Below, piece by piece: positions 22,058 through 33,066 of a stretch of 64,000 nucleotides of DNA (position 1 is the first letter of the stretch; every line of letters starts with the position of its first letter). A program made the position numbers and the translations under genes. Below the pieces are notes generated by a model that made no database searches, was not told the DNA's origin, and saw only the letters and a list, made by a program, of their open reading frames with translations. Source of the stretch: Dipteronia dyeriana. Taxonomy: Eukaryota > Streptophyta > Magnoliopsida > Sapindales > Sapindaceae. The DNA lies in NCBI GenBank assembly GCA_032871835.1, contig CM065298.1:74242154-74306153 (forward strand). The letters are read 5' to 3'.

Positions 22058-23757
22058 ATGTCGACTTCCACAGATAGAGTTGATGCCTTGGTAGAGGGCT
22101 TACGGGGCCCTAACCTAGCTCCTCTTAACGGGTGCGAGGGATTTCAAGTGACGAGGAATCCTCTCCGCTCCGCCAGCTCCGCCGTTCTAACAGGATTGCT
22201 TCTATCAGTTCTGGTTTTTCGAGCCGGTCTGACAATCCTCTGAACCTAGTCTACAAAGACTCTGACGCCGGGGAGAGGTTAGATGTGGTTGGGAGGGCTC
22301 AAGTCATAGTGGCGGAGCTTCTTTTAGTGATAACCCTTCCTTTGGAACCTAGGTTCATCTTTGACTCTTCTGTCGACCCTCATTCGATCGGCCGTCTACG
22401 GGACAAATATGGTATTCCTGATACCGCTTCTCTGACTGTCCCCCATCAGAACTATGATATTTTTAGCCGACCCAAAGACGTGCTTCCTATCCACGTCACG
22501 GATTTTGAGAGCAGGGTGAGACTCCCTCTTCACCCCACCCTACGGTGGGCTCTCAATGCTCTCTAACTGGCTCCGCTTCAACTGACGCCTGGCTTCTAGA
22601 GGTACCTAATCGGCTTTCTGGTATTATGGAGGGAGCAATGCGAGCTGAGCGGCATAACTAGGGAGCCCGGGGCTGAGGAGCTCGCCTTTCTTTTCCAGAT
22701 TGGTAGCCTGGCAGGAGTTTCACGAGGCCAATTCTATGCCAAGGCTAAGAATAGGCTCAATTTTATCGTCCATGGGCTTCAAAGAAGAACCCCGCTTGGA
22801 AGGAAGAGTGGGTACTGACAAAAGGAGACTGGGGCAGCTCCGTCTTCGTCGGTGTGTATGAGCTCGAGATTCCTACGGCTTTTAAGGCCAAACCAACTTG
22901 GGGTCGGGATTCCTTGCCCAATGAGTCTGAAGCCGTGCTGAAGACCGTCCTAGCTCAGAACTATTTGAATCTGAAGTTTCCGACAGCCGACCCCTTCGAT
23001 CCTAGCCGGGTAAACAGGTACCTGCGGATATCCGGTGCTTTCCCTCGTAAGTATCTCGATCTATTCTTGTTTTTCCTTTTTTTTTGTTGGAGGGTTCGGT
23101 TCTGATGATCTTGACTATTTTCTCTAACAGTGTTTGTTGTTGCTCCATCTTCTCGCTAAGACCGACAAGCTAGGATACCTCATCCTCTTTCCAGATCGTT
23201 CCCGGGGGCTCTCTCTACTATTCTGAAAAAAGGGGGGTCAACCACTAAGGTAGTTGCCTCGTTCGTTCCTCCCCCAGCTCCATCCCAGGTGAAGTCCAAT
23301 ATGGCTCTTCTAGCATCTAGGGCTGCGAAGGCTCTAAACCGATGAGGGCATACTTCTCAAGTCGTCAATAAGTTCGTTCCTGCCCCTCTTCCAGAAGTCA
23401 CTGCTCCAAACGATGCCCCCCGAGTCCTGCTACCCCTCTCTGCAGATCCGGTTGTATCCCGGGTAGTCGAGGTTCCTAAGGAGCCCGATGCCAATTTTTC
23501 TGAGGTCGCCCCTTCTCGCCCCCAGCAGCCATCGGCGGGTCAGGACGAGGTCTTGAAGCAATTTGTCAAATCTTGTCCAGGCGGCAGGCTTTCTAGGATG
23601 ACCGCGATGCCGGTGGACATCTTGATCACCAAAGGGTCCGCCCTTTTAGCCGAGGTAAATGTCGTTTTTACTTCTTCATTGAGCTTCTTGACTTGTCATT
23701 TTCTAACATGATTTTCCTTTACAGGCTTTCAAGTTTAAGATGGCCATGGGGCATTAG
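22058..23757 (+). pseudogene. Antisense intron-containing ORF, Transposase_28-like, decayed
   Basis: The gene runs opposite to the host element. Exon 1 (22058-23046) starts MSTSTDRVDALVEGLRGPN and contains LRDKYGIPD, the LPLHPTLRW region, then LIGFLVLWR. This order fits the plant domain called putative gypsy type transposon (Transposase_28). Intron 1 (23047-23130) begins GTAAGT and ends CTAACAG. Exon 2 (23131-23654) is Pro/Ser-rich. Intron 2 (23655-23724) begins GTAAAT and ends TTTACAG. Exon 3 ends at TAG 23757, where a deletion joins it to gag. Damage includes frameshifts near 22130 and 22795, TAA at 22564, TAG at about 22600 and TGA at about 23343. The normal function of such antisense ORFs is unknown. 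Confidence 0.75.
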
Positions 23758-23773
23758 GTAGTCTGCTGGCATT

Positions 23774-24535
23774 TTGAACTTAGGTGAGAGCCTTGCCTCT
23801 CGGATCCTTCTGGTGAAGGGGTCATTCATTTCACTTAGAGGATCTTTCTTGTCCTCCTTTTACTTCCCCTTCTTCATCAATTGGACCTCTCACTGTAGCT
23901 CTTCCAACTGGTCCCTTAGTCGCTTGCTTTTGAACTTCCTTGAGTCGATCTCAGATTCCTCACCATCAGATCCCTCTGATGAACTAGTGACCTCTACCCG
24001 GTTCTTTCTTCGGAGGGGGCTTGCTCAGGGGCTTTGCTGACTTTCTTCATTTCTACCCCGGGTTTCCCTCCTTGAAGTCGTTGGGTGGAGGAGCTCTTCC
24101 TGTCCCCGAGGAAGGACATCTACCACAGATTTGACTTGTCGTGGTTGGTAGCGTGGCAGCGCTTTGGGAGCATAGGGCATGAGCCCTAGCCTATCCCAGA
24201 TCGAGGTCGGGAGCCCCGCTCTGTTACGAGTTAATTCCCGAGGGGCAGACCCTAAGCGATCAAAGGCGGGTTGCCTAGCCCCGGGACTGCTTGATTCCCC
24301 TTGATTGTAGAGACCCGTTTATTGGATAGCAATACCCTTAGCGAGTAGTTGAAGGCTGACGTTTTCTACAAAAGGCCGCCGCTTGTTGATCAAGCTCGAC
24401 CAGGCTTCCCAGACGGGGATCCAGAGCCTGGCTATAGAGCCCGAATATTTTCCTTTTCCTCGAAACCTTTCGTGTCGATGTAGCAGAAGGTTGTCCCGAG
24501 GTGCCCAACTGCTCTTGTGAGGAGCGAAGCTTCAT
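23774..24535 (-). pseudogene. N-terminal gag remnant of element H
   Basis: It begins MKLRSSQEQLGTSGQPSATS at 24535, about 55 bp downstream of the PBS. It runs through a charged, Ser-rich head with stops to a segment reading DPFTRRIREARLSPKFKMP near 23775-23830. The pattern P[FL]...I....LP..FK.P is a hallmark just before the capsid part of Tat/Athila-type Gypsy gag. Everything after KMP is missing, where a large deletion has joined gag to the 3' end of the antisense ORF. It is non-functional. Confidence 0.65.
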
Positions 24536-24590
24536 GATGACTTTGAAATAAAGAACTTTTTGAATGTAAAAAGATGGTGGTGTGAGAGGT

Positions 24591-24608
24591 TTCCCACAGA
24601 CGGCGCCA
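24591..24608 (-). other. Primer-binding site of element H
   Basis: The minus strand reads TGGCGCCGTCTGTGGGAA shortly after the LTR end. This is a non-Met PBS class common in plant Gypsy elements, and it fixes the element orientation as minus. Confidence 0.8.
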
Positions 24609-24613
24609 GAAAG

Positions 24614-25704
24614 TGTTGACGGGAAATTTGCTCGAGATGAGAAATTTCTATTAACACCCTCGAGACCGCTACCATAAAAGCTGTGGCAAGGTCGGTACCG
24701 TTGGTTACCGACCTGTGTAAGAGAAAGACGAGTGGTAATAACGGTAAATGGGAGATGTATTATTGATATATTGCTTTAAGATACAAATAACTCTCTTGTT
24801 TTCTCACAATCTCTCGGAGGAGTAGGGTGGTGGCAACTCTGTGCCCGTCGAATAGTGGAGATGAAGGTGACCGTGTTCTGAAATCAGAATTTAGGCCTTC
24901 GTTCTATGTGTATATCTGTTGTTTATGATTTTCTGTATGTCGCTCGTTCTATCTCTGTTGTCTTTTTTTTTCTCTGTCTGTGTTCATCTATAAATGTCGT
25001 CTATGTAGGTTTCAATTTCGTAAATACTTTGCTGTGATCCCATGAATCCATTCCCTCCTTATTGGGCGGGATTTGTCATTTGAATTTGAATTGTTTCCGG
25101 ATTCGATGATATGGTCGACGAAGATAAGTTTGTTGCCTTATTTGAATTATACTCTTGACGTGCATGTGAACATTTCGTAGAAACGATCCCGTGTGCACTC
25201 GTGCCATGAATCTTCATAGAGGTCATCTTGCCAGCCACCTATTGCCCCGTAGAGCGAGGTAGACCCCTGCTCTAACTCTGTCCCTGGAAGTTTAAGATGG
25301 ATTTTTCTTGACCCGTGGGGGCCTGAGGTGTTCTTGTAGACCTTCCTAGAAGGTAGCTGGGGTAATGCAGACTTAGGCGTGATTCCTCCTTTATGCCTTG
25401 CAAGGACAACGGGCATCTTTTAAATGTCTCTTGAGCTAGGAGACTTCCTCTGTCATTTATGGGGCGGTTGTGGAGCTCGACCTCAGAGCCGAGGTTCCCT
25501 GTTAGATGGCCTGGAGAAGCTTGGGTTCCAGTGCTCTTGTGGGGACTCGTCTCTGTCGTGCTTGGCTTGTCTTCTGTTAACTTTGAAGTCAAACCGGCCT
25601 TCCCTGCTCCTGCGGGGTGGCTTTACGGTCTTTCCGAGCTTCATGAGTGTCGATTGTAGGTGGAAAATTTCTCTTTGACCCCTGGCCAAATTTCCCTATT
25701 AACA
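24614..25704 (-). repeat. 5' LTR of element H
   Basis: A direct repeat of 20609-21720 with scattered substitutions and small indels, notably loss of about 17 bp near 25410. On the minus strand it runs from TGTTAATAGGG to TTTCCCGTCAACA. Confidence 0.9.
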
Positions 25705-25710
25705 ATTTTT

Positions 25711-25758
<48 letters not shown>

Positions 25759-27756
25759 TAATAATAGCATTTTTTCCTATTTTTGATGTGGTTGCGCCAT
25801 GTGTGCTTCATTAAGTTTTTTAGCATTATTTTTCTTGTTTTTATTATATATAATAATAATAATATATATTATTATATTGTCATATGTCATATATTTAATG
25901 TTATTATCATATTTCCAACTTTTTATATGGGAGTGACACGTGGCAATTAGTTTTAATATATTATCATATATATATATATATATCATATCTCGTATCTCAT
26001 CTCATATTTCATATATCATATATAATAATATAATAATAGATTTTTTTTTTCTACTTTTGGTGTGGTTGCATCACGTGACAATCATAAATGTTATTAATTT
26101 ATTTTATTAACTAAAAATATATAATATAATAATAATCATATATCATATATCTTATTTCTTATATAATCTTATAACTTATTTTATATAATAATAATATAAT
26201 AACTATTTAACCAGGTGATGTCATATGTCATTTAATTAATGTTTACATCATAATATTATAATCATATGATATAAAATATAATAAAAATAACTACTTTTTA
26301 TATGGGAGTGACGTTTAACATTATACAATGTTATTATTAAATATTTAATTTTACATATATAATAATAAAACAATCATATCATATATATCATATCATAATA
26401 TCATTATATATAACACTAGTTTGTAACCTGCACATCGTTCATGTATTGTAAAATAAAACGTAATAATAATTTATATATTGATTAGTTAATTTATAGGACC
26501 AATACATTGAATACGTTGTAGATGAATAACAATCTTATGGTATTTATATATAGATATACTTCTTTACCATATGGAACATCCAACCTGTATATTATGGTAA
26601 TTTGAAAAACTAAAATCTTAATGTTAATTTCAATTCATCAATTTATTTCACATTCTAGAGGATCTTTTATATATATATATCATTACGTGCACTAATATTT
26701 AAAATATAATAAGTGAAATTTAATACAACATTAACATATTTAGCAACCATACCCATTTACCAAGATTATTATTGTTTGTGTATCAAAATGATTGGAGGGT
26801 ACAATTTCTGAAATATCCAAGAACACTCGGTTATTTCGAGAATCGATTTATACTTGTTACATTGCATGAATGTTAATTGAGGTTCATTCTCTTCTTCAAG
26901 TGTACGTTGTCCATTAGTCTTCCTTGGCATCTAGATTCATAATAATAGTGTTTTAATTATTAATTAGGCCATTTGGTTATGTGCACTTGATGTTGATGAA
27001 TTCACAAATATGGAGAAAATAACATATATACTTGATGTGTTAATTCATATAAGTCTTTCAAGCTAGAATATGAAAAATAAAAATAAAAATCAGAAAAATG
27101 ACTAAAAAAATGAATGTACAAAAATCAGAAAAATGTCGGTTGACATTCATGGAACAAATAATGAATGTTTGTTTTTTTCCACTTTCCATAAAAAAAAAAC
27201 TCTAACGTTAAGTGAAAAAAACAGATTTTTTTAAAATTATTTTATTTAGTTCAAGCGGATGATCAAATATAAACAATGTTAAAAAAATATATATATCAAA
27301 TTAATTCTATATAGAATGGACAATGATTAAAATGAATTCGTCTTACTCTTAGATTTTGTCTAAAAAAAACCCAAAGCAATCTTAATTTACATTCCAAGAT
27401 GAACACAACCTCAATACTCAAGAATACAAACGAAAATTTAATTAATCGTCAACTTACAGTAACTAATTATTAAAAATGTTCAAGTTGTTAGTTTAGAACA
27501 CCATTGCCAAATCAATTCAATGTTCACTCCTCATCTGCATACCCGCCACTCGGGTCATAATGATTCCTTTCATACCTATGGTTCTTCATTAACTTGGGAT
27601 CCATTTGCATCATAAAAAAATTTCAAAAAATTCATATCTATAATAAAATCAATAACAAAAACTTTAAAACAGAACATCTGAATCAATATCTGACAATATA
27701 ATTTATTCAAAAAAAAATTATTAAAATGAAAACAAAATCAAAAGATTGTACCTTTC
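25705..27756. other. AT-rich intergenic DNA with TA microsatellite and old repeats
   Basis: A TA microsatellite lies at about 25714-25755. Phrases such as CTTTTGGTGTGGTTGCATCACG and GGGAGTGACACGTGGCAAT recur (25775, 25930, 26050, 26215-26390) and match DNA left of element H (20555-20608) and 10845-11010. Element H is therefore inserted in this older repeat. From 26420 to 27756 I see no gene or repeat boundary. Confidence 0.55.
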
Positions 27757-28292
27757 TGTTAGTAGCAGAGTGACACGGCCCACAAGCTGTCAAGCCCAAG
27801 AGCCCAACAATGACCATAACTATGCCAAGTTCCTGGAAGAATCTAGAAACTTCTCCACAGTTTCAACATTGGTTAGGCTTCTGGAAGTCTCTAGCAACTC
27901 ATCCATCTCTACACCCTTCTTGTACTTAGCTTGATAGGTGTAGAGTAATCTATAATCTTGTAAAGACATATAAATACATGTAGAGTATTCTAGTTAGGTG
28001 TAGAGAGTCAATATCCACCATTGGATTAAATCGATCATAGCCATTCATTGAGGAGGTGGCTCACTATAAATAACTAACCTCTCTCATTTGTAAAGCAACC
28101 TAAAAACTCAAGCATTCTAGCATCCAAACCATAGTAAAGCTTCCTTCATAGAAATAAAATCTTTGTTTCTCATTCAAGCTCTTCTAATATTTCCCCCCAA
28201 ATCTCTCTTGTAAGGCTTACTTAGCAACACATTTTCACAGAATTTTCCTAAGTGTCTCACGAGTGTGCTATACAAACTCTAATCCCGTGACA
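27757..28292 (+). repeat. 5' LTR of Gypsy element G (536 bp)
   Basis: It starts TGTTAGTAGCAGAGTGACAC and ends CCCGTGACA, directly followed by an initiator-Met PBS. A clear TATA box (TATAAATA) lies at 28065-28072. The 3' partner is not in the window because element E interrupts G at 29490. Confidence 0.75.
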
Positions 28293-28294
28293 GT

Positions 28295-28307
28295 TGGTAT
28301 CAGAGCC
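28295..28307 (+). other. Primer-binding site of element G
   Basis: TGGTATCAGAGCC, a perfect initiator-Met PBS, starts two bases after the LTR end. Confidence 0.9.
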
Positions 28308-28336
28308 CTGTCAAGCAACCACAATTAGCACGAGTC

Positions 28337-29490
28337 ATGGCCTCCGATAGCAAAGTTGCTGCTAGAGTGGAAGAGTAAGCGTGTGGTCGTGGCGAGCAAC
28401 ACAATCACACCGAACGTAGCAAGTCCAAGGGTCCGTCCATGGATGCTTTGGAATCCCGCGTGGATGCTCACGACAAAATCCTCTCCGAAATACAGGCCAT
28501 CTTAAGCACTATGGTTGACAGTCTCGATGGCTTAGAGACCGATTACGCCATAATCACTCAAGCGACCAAGGCCATGCTTCGAGAATTATATGAAGGCATC
28601 AAGGAGGATTTGTGCCTCCTTACCCAAGAATTTCGTAACAATCACACCTTCATCGAGCAAGATTTACGGGCCATTTGAGCCGAGATGGATGAAGTCCGCA
28701 CCGAATGGGCTTCGTTCAAAAATAACCAAACTTTTAGCAATGGTGCCTTCTATAGCACGAGCACATGGGGTGCCAACCGGATCCCTAAGCCATCCACCTT
28801 CAACAACAATCGTAACACCATGAAAGTGGAAAACTTCCTTTTCGGCCTGGAGCAGTACTTTGAGGCTAAGGGAGTTAGAAATGATGTTACAATAATCACC
28901 AATGCTCTCACCTTCCTTCAGGAATCTGCCCAACTATGTTAGTGATACAAGCATGGTGAAACTATCCATCCCATCCATATATGGGAGGACTTTAAACGGG
29001 AATTCAAGAGGTAGTTCTCGCCAACCAATGCCAACAAGCAGGCCTACAACCACTTACATCGCCTCAAACAAATGGGATCCATCCCCGACTACATCAAGGA
29101 GTTTCCCACCTTGATCCTTGAGATCGAAGACATGTCTGATAAAGATAAGTTACTCTTTTTCATGGATGGCCTCAAGGAATGGGCAAGAGAGGAGCTAGAA
29201 AGACGGAACGTGCAAGACTTAGAAGCAATCATTGCAGCTGCAGAGTCCCTTATCGACCTCACCAAGGCCAAGGAAATGGCTAAAAACCATGAGAAAGGTG
29301 GGGGAGATGAGTCTAAAGACCACGATCGCAAGAGCGAAGGGCCAAGTAGAACTCTCCACGATGATAGCTGATGTGACAATACCAATGGAGGCAAGCCCGT
29401 AGTGATTAAGCTGAAGAGTCCATGCTTCTTTTATAATAGGCCACATTAGGTACGTGACTACCAATAGTAGAAGACACTCAATGCCATAGT
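28337..29490 (+). pseudogene. Gypsy gag (retrotransposon gag domain), truncated by element E
   Basis: It begins MASDSKVAARVEE at 28337 with a TAA at 28376, then continues in frame into MDALESRVDAHDKILSEIQAI, a coiled-coil N-terminus. Next come NTMKVENFLFGLEQYFEAKG, a frameshift near 28930, and the capsid core with WEDFKREF and LHRLKQMGSIPDYIKEF. A degraded CCHC knuckle (PCFFYNRPHXVRDY) lies near 29415-29460. The order and wording are those of plant chromovirus-type Gypsy gag, which would form the particle and bind RNA. Pol is lost because E is inserted at 29491. Confidence 0.85.
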
Positions 29491-30443
29491 TGTTGGGGTT
29501 TATGCCCTAAACATGTAATTTGTAAATGGATTTATGAAGTAAATAAAAAGAAAGGTTCAATTCATTCTTGTTATGTTATTTATTTTATAAACTTGTGCAC
29601 ATATTAACATCCTGGATTGTCGGATGTAATCTCGAACTGTGTATATGAGTGTCATATACGGATGGATACAGTAAGAGACATGTAATCTAAAGAGTCCATG
29701 GATAGCAAATAAAGTTGGGTACTTTATTTGTGGTTAATCTATAGTTGCGGTCCATTTCGTAATGTACAGTGATTCTATACTGAATCATTCATATGAAATA
29801 TGGGAATGGAGGCACCTTGTATAATGTGATCATATAGGACTGAGCCATGATCTATATGAATCTCACACCAAGATCCGTTCACTGGTGAGATTCATATATA
29901 TCAACTAATGATGACTATATGTGGGTGATCTTAATCCTGAATGTCTTATCGAGTCCTTCAGGTTAGATCATGGTCTTCGATATACCATGGGTGAGGTCAG
30001 ATGCATTTCCTTATCAATATACTCTGTATGTTGGGATTGCGGTTTGGCTTGTAGTTGGGAAGGTTTGTACACAATAGTGGAATCCACTCCTTCTTGTGAG
30101 AAGTAGATGGTAGTTCCCTTAAGGGTTGATTCGAGGCTTGGACAATATGAGCGCTCTTCTAATTCCGTTAGGAAATAGGATTTATTGTTCATTAGAGAAT
30201 CAATGGTACTTAAAGGATATATGTAACTAGAGGGGTATAACGGACATTATGACCCAGCTCTAATTATGATTTACTGTGGAGGATCACTAATAGCTATATC
30301 GATGGACACCGAGTTGTATCGGTCTGTGTAAGAACGTCAGTAGTTGAGAGAGTACAGCTTCGGGTTATTAATGGAATACCAACGGAATTAATAATCAAGG
30401 AATATTAATTAAAGAGTTTAATTAATGATTCCGAGGATCACTG
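29491..30443 (+). repeat. 5' LTR of Copia element E, first part
   Basis: It starts TGTTGGGGTTTATGCCC, a common Copia LTR start, in G gag. The LTR is split at 30443 by element D and resumes at 53578, where GGAGCTCAAAATATTGTGGG continues the text. The ORF at 29921-30106 is LTR sequence, not a gene. Confidence 0.85.
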
Positions 30444-32760
30444 TGTTGGGATTATGCTCGATAGCAAGAGTGTAATAATGTATTTGACAATCTTTTCATA
30501 TTAATAAAGTGATTTCTAGTTTAACAAATCTTATAGCATTTATAGTTTAATTATTATAATTGTCAAAAGTAAATAATCATAAGGTCAAAAGACTATGAGA
30601 AAAGAAGAATTGTTCATACATATAGATATGTATGAGGTAGACACAATTCTTTTGTTAGTCTTGAATAATATTCACAACTTAAGATAAGAGGTTGGCAACC
30701 TTTATCTTGTCAAAGTGGTAGATTCTTTTGCTAGCATTTGAGTGGAATCAAATGTGTTATGATGAGTCTAAAATCATTAAAGTGTGGTGTCTTTGGGCAA
30801 AAGAATCTAGTGCACTGGGCGCATTGAATAGGATCACAATGAAATACTTTATCTAGAACCGTCAATGGATAAAAGTTTTCATTTGAAGACAATTGGAGAG
30901 TCTATCTCAATCCTGAGATAAATGATAGACTTATAGTTGCAAGTGTTATCATTTGAGCTATCAATGAGTATGATTATATAGCATAGTCTATCCTCGATAG
31001 TTTGGTGGTATTCATTTGTTAATTGATAGAGGACTTCATTTATAGATATGGATATCGTGGCTCCATTTATTGAATGAGAGTAGAATACCATCATATGGAG
31101 GTTTTGAGGTATTGGATATTAAATCTTAACGTTAAGTTTTTAATAGTGTCTATTGAAATATGGCTTCTGGACAAGTCAAAATATCCAAGTTCAAAATGTG
31201 GTCATATGAGTAAATATGGTAACTTGGAGAGCTATAAGCGGTTTATGAGCTTTTGGCGATTACTAGTATTCTTCACGAGGATACACTTTCTCCAATAAGG
31301 TTGTCTAGGGTATAAATGAGAAATATTAACTTATTCTATCTTTATTTAAGAGTTCAACTTTAGTTCTTTAGTGGAATGAACTAAAAGTAATAGATCGGAC
31401 CTAAGTGAATCATTTATTGATTGTGATTGAGTTGTGTCTATTGGAGCTTAAACTTAGATAGCCCGCCAAGATCCCCAATCCACACGAACTTGCATAGATC
31501 ACTTGATATATTCTACTGGACTAATTTAGGGGTCCATCTAGAATTGTATTGAGGCATGTGGATTTGTTTCTTTTTGTAAGAATGAGTCTAGTTCACATGT
31601 GGACCTTTTATTAAGGTCAAATGGATTTAACAAAATAAGAAAATAATATATTGTCCCATATATATGTGTTGGGCGGCAAGGCTATTTAGAATATCTTAAT
31701 TATATTATATTATTTAATTATTTAATTAAATGAAAATTAATTAATTTGGTGATTAATTAATTATTTAACTAAAAGTCAAAATCTTTTTCCTAGTAGGAGT
31801 TGGTCTCCTAATATTATACTATTGTTGGTAGTATAATTAATATCAAAGACTATATTTGATAAGTAGATAAATGAAAGGAATTATTTATCTAATCAAATTA
31901 GGAAGAATTTAATATGGCTACAAATACACTATTGAGTAGGATTAGGAGTCTTGGTGTAGGAAAGAATTCTTTTTAGAAAAGGATTCTTGGTCACCAAGTA
32001 AATCTACCTAAGGATAAAAGAATTCTTCTATGAAAAGGATTCTTAACTACCAAATGAATCCACCTAAGGAACGGATTCTTGTCAACCAAGTAAATCCTTC
32101 CCAGGAGAGGATTTATGATCCTATATATATTTCTCTTAAAATTCGGCCAGCCCTAAGGTTTTCTATGAGAGGAATTTTGGCCAAGCTAAGCAATTTTCAA
32201 GAAGAGAATTCGGCCTAGCAAGAGAGAATTTTGAGGGAGAAAATTTTAGTTTTTACTCTATACAAAATTCGATCAACTCATAGATATAGGGTGTAGAATT
32301 CGGCCAAGGAGAAAAGAGAAAAAAATAACGTTTTTGTTTTTGATAGTACACTAGTATCCTTTACATCAAAAGGGTTTTGTGTACAAAATCAAATCGGGTT
32401 CACGCGAGTTTCAATCAATTAGATTAATAATTTACAAGTGACCAGATGTTCTTGAATTTTTCTCTTGGAGGATTATTGTAACTAACAAAGAAAAAGATTT
32501 TGTTTGTTCCATCATCAGGTATACAATTTAAAGAAAGGGAGCCCACACTTCTAGATGATTCACGTTCGTGATTGGATTGGAAGATCTTACGGATTCAAGA
32601 GCTTGTCTAATTGTCACAAGAAAAAGGTATGACACTTTTTATATACATCAATTAATCTAGGGTTAAGGTTCTTGTTATTAAAGAGGGAAAAATTTTATTT
32701 ATACGTAAATCCTAATTTTTTTATTTTTCACGCTTCCGCTGCGTGGGGTTTTTCCCTAAA
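30444..32760 (+). repeat. 5' LTR of element D (2317 bp)
   Basis: It runs from TGTTGGGATTATGCTCG to TTTCCCTAAA (CCCTACA in the 3' copy). TATATATA at 32123-32130 is the likely promoter. Repeated phrases AAAGGATTCTTGGTCACCAAG at about 31978, 32034 and 32070 form a short degenerate tandem array. It aligns with 49105-49679 plus 51871-53577. Confidence 0.9.
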
Positions 32761-32762
32761 AT

Positions 32763-32774
32763 TGGTATCAGGGC
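32763..32774 (+). other. Primer-binding site of element D
   Basis: TGGTATCAGGGC differs from the initiator-Met PBS by one base and lies two bases after the LTR. Confidence 0.85.
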
Positions 32775-32895
32775 CTGGTTGTAACCTTGATTAATTGATG
32801 TATGTTTACGTGAATCTTTTTATTTTTATTGTATATATACATGTTTTGGAAAGAGATGACACTCTAAGTATTCGCATATATATATTTACATTGGA

Positions 32896-32901
32896 ATGTA
32901 T

Positions 32902-32944
<43 letters not shown>

Positions 32945-33066
32945 TTATATGTAGATTGTTATTGCTCAATTTTGGTCATAGAATTTCAATGTATGGATAT
33001 ATATATATATATATTTGTTTTATATGTAGATTGTTATTGCTCAATTTTGGTCATAGAATTTCAATG
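32896..33066 (+). repeat. Tandem duplication of ~75-95 bp in leader of D
   Basis: A unit starting TGTATGGATATATATA and ending GTCATAGAATTTCAA occurs twice in a row, differing mainly in the length of its AT run. The repeated ORFs here are by-products. Confidence 0.8.

Larger units (their letters stand above)
20609..25704 (-). mobile_element. Element H: deleted Gypsy-type LTR element with an antisense ORF
   Basis: Two near-identical ~1.1-kb direct repeats (20609-21720 and 24614-25704) flank a 2.9-kb interior. The minus-strand order is 5' LTR, PBS TGGCGCCGTCTGTGGGAA, a gag N-terminal remnant, an antisense multi-exon ORF, a polypurine tract and the 3' LTR. The flanks GTTTT (20604-20608) and ATTTT (25705-25709) are a 5-bp duplication with one change. 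All of pol is missing. Tat/Athila-lineage Gypsy elements are known to carry antisense ORFs of this type, and the PBS is of the class seen there. Confidence 0.85.

Noticed and set aside
26395..26470. Possible Helitron end near ACACTAGTTTG
   Set aside because: No matching CTRR terminus with hairpin or TC start could be placed.
28295..28307. tRNA-like signal at the TGGTATCAGAGC sites
   Set aside because: Only the 12-18 nt complementary to a tRNA 3' end are present; they are primer-binding sites, not tRNA genes.
29921..30192. ORFs in the first part of the E LTR
   Set aside because: They lie inside an LTR defined by its ends and continuation; no domain.
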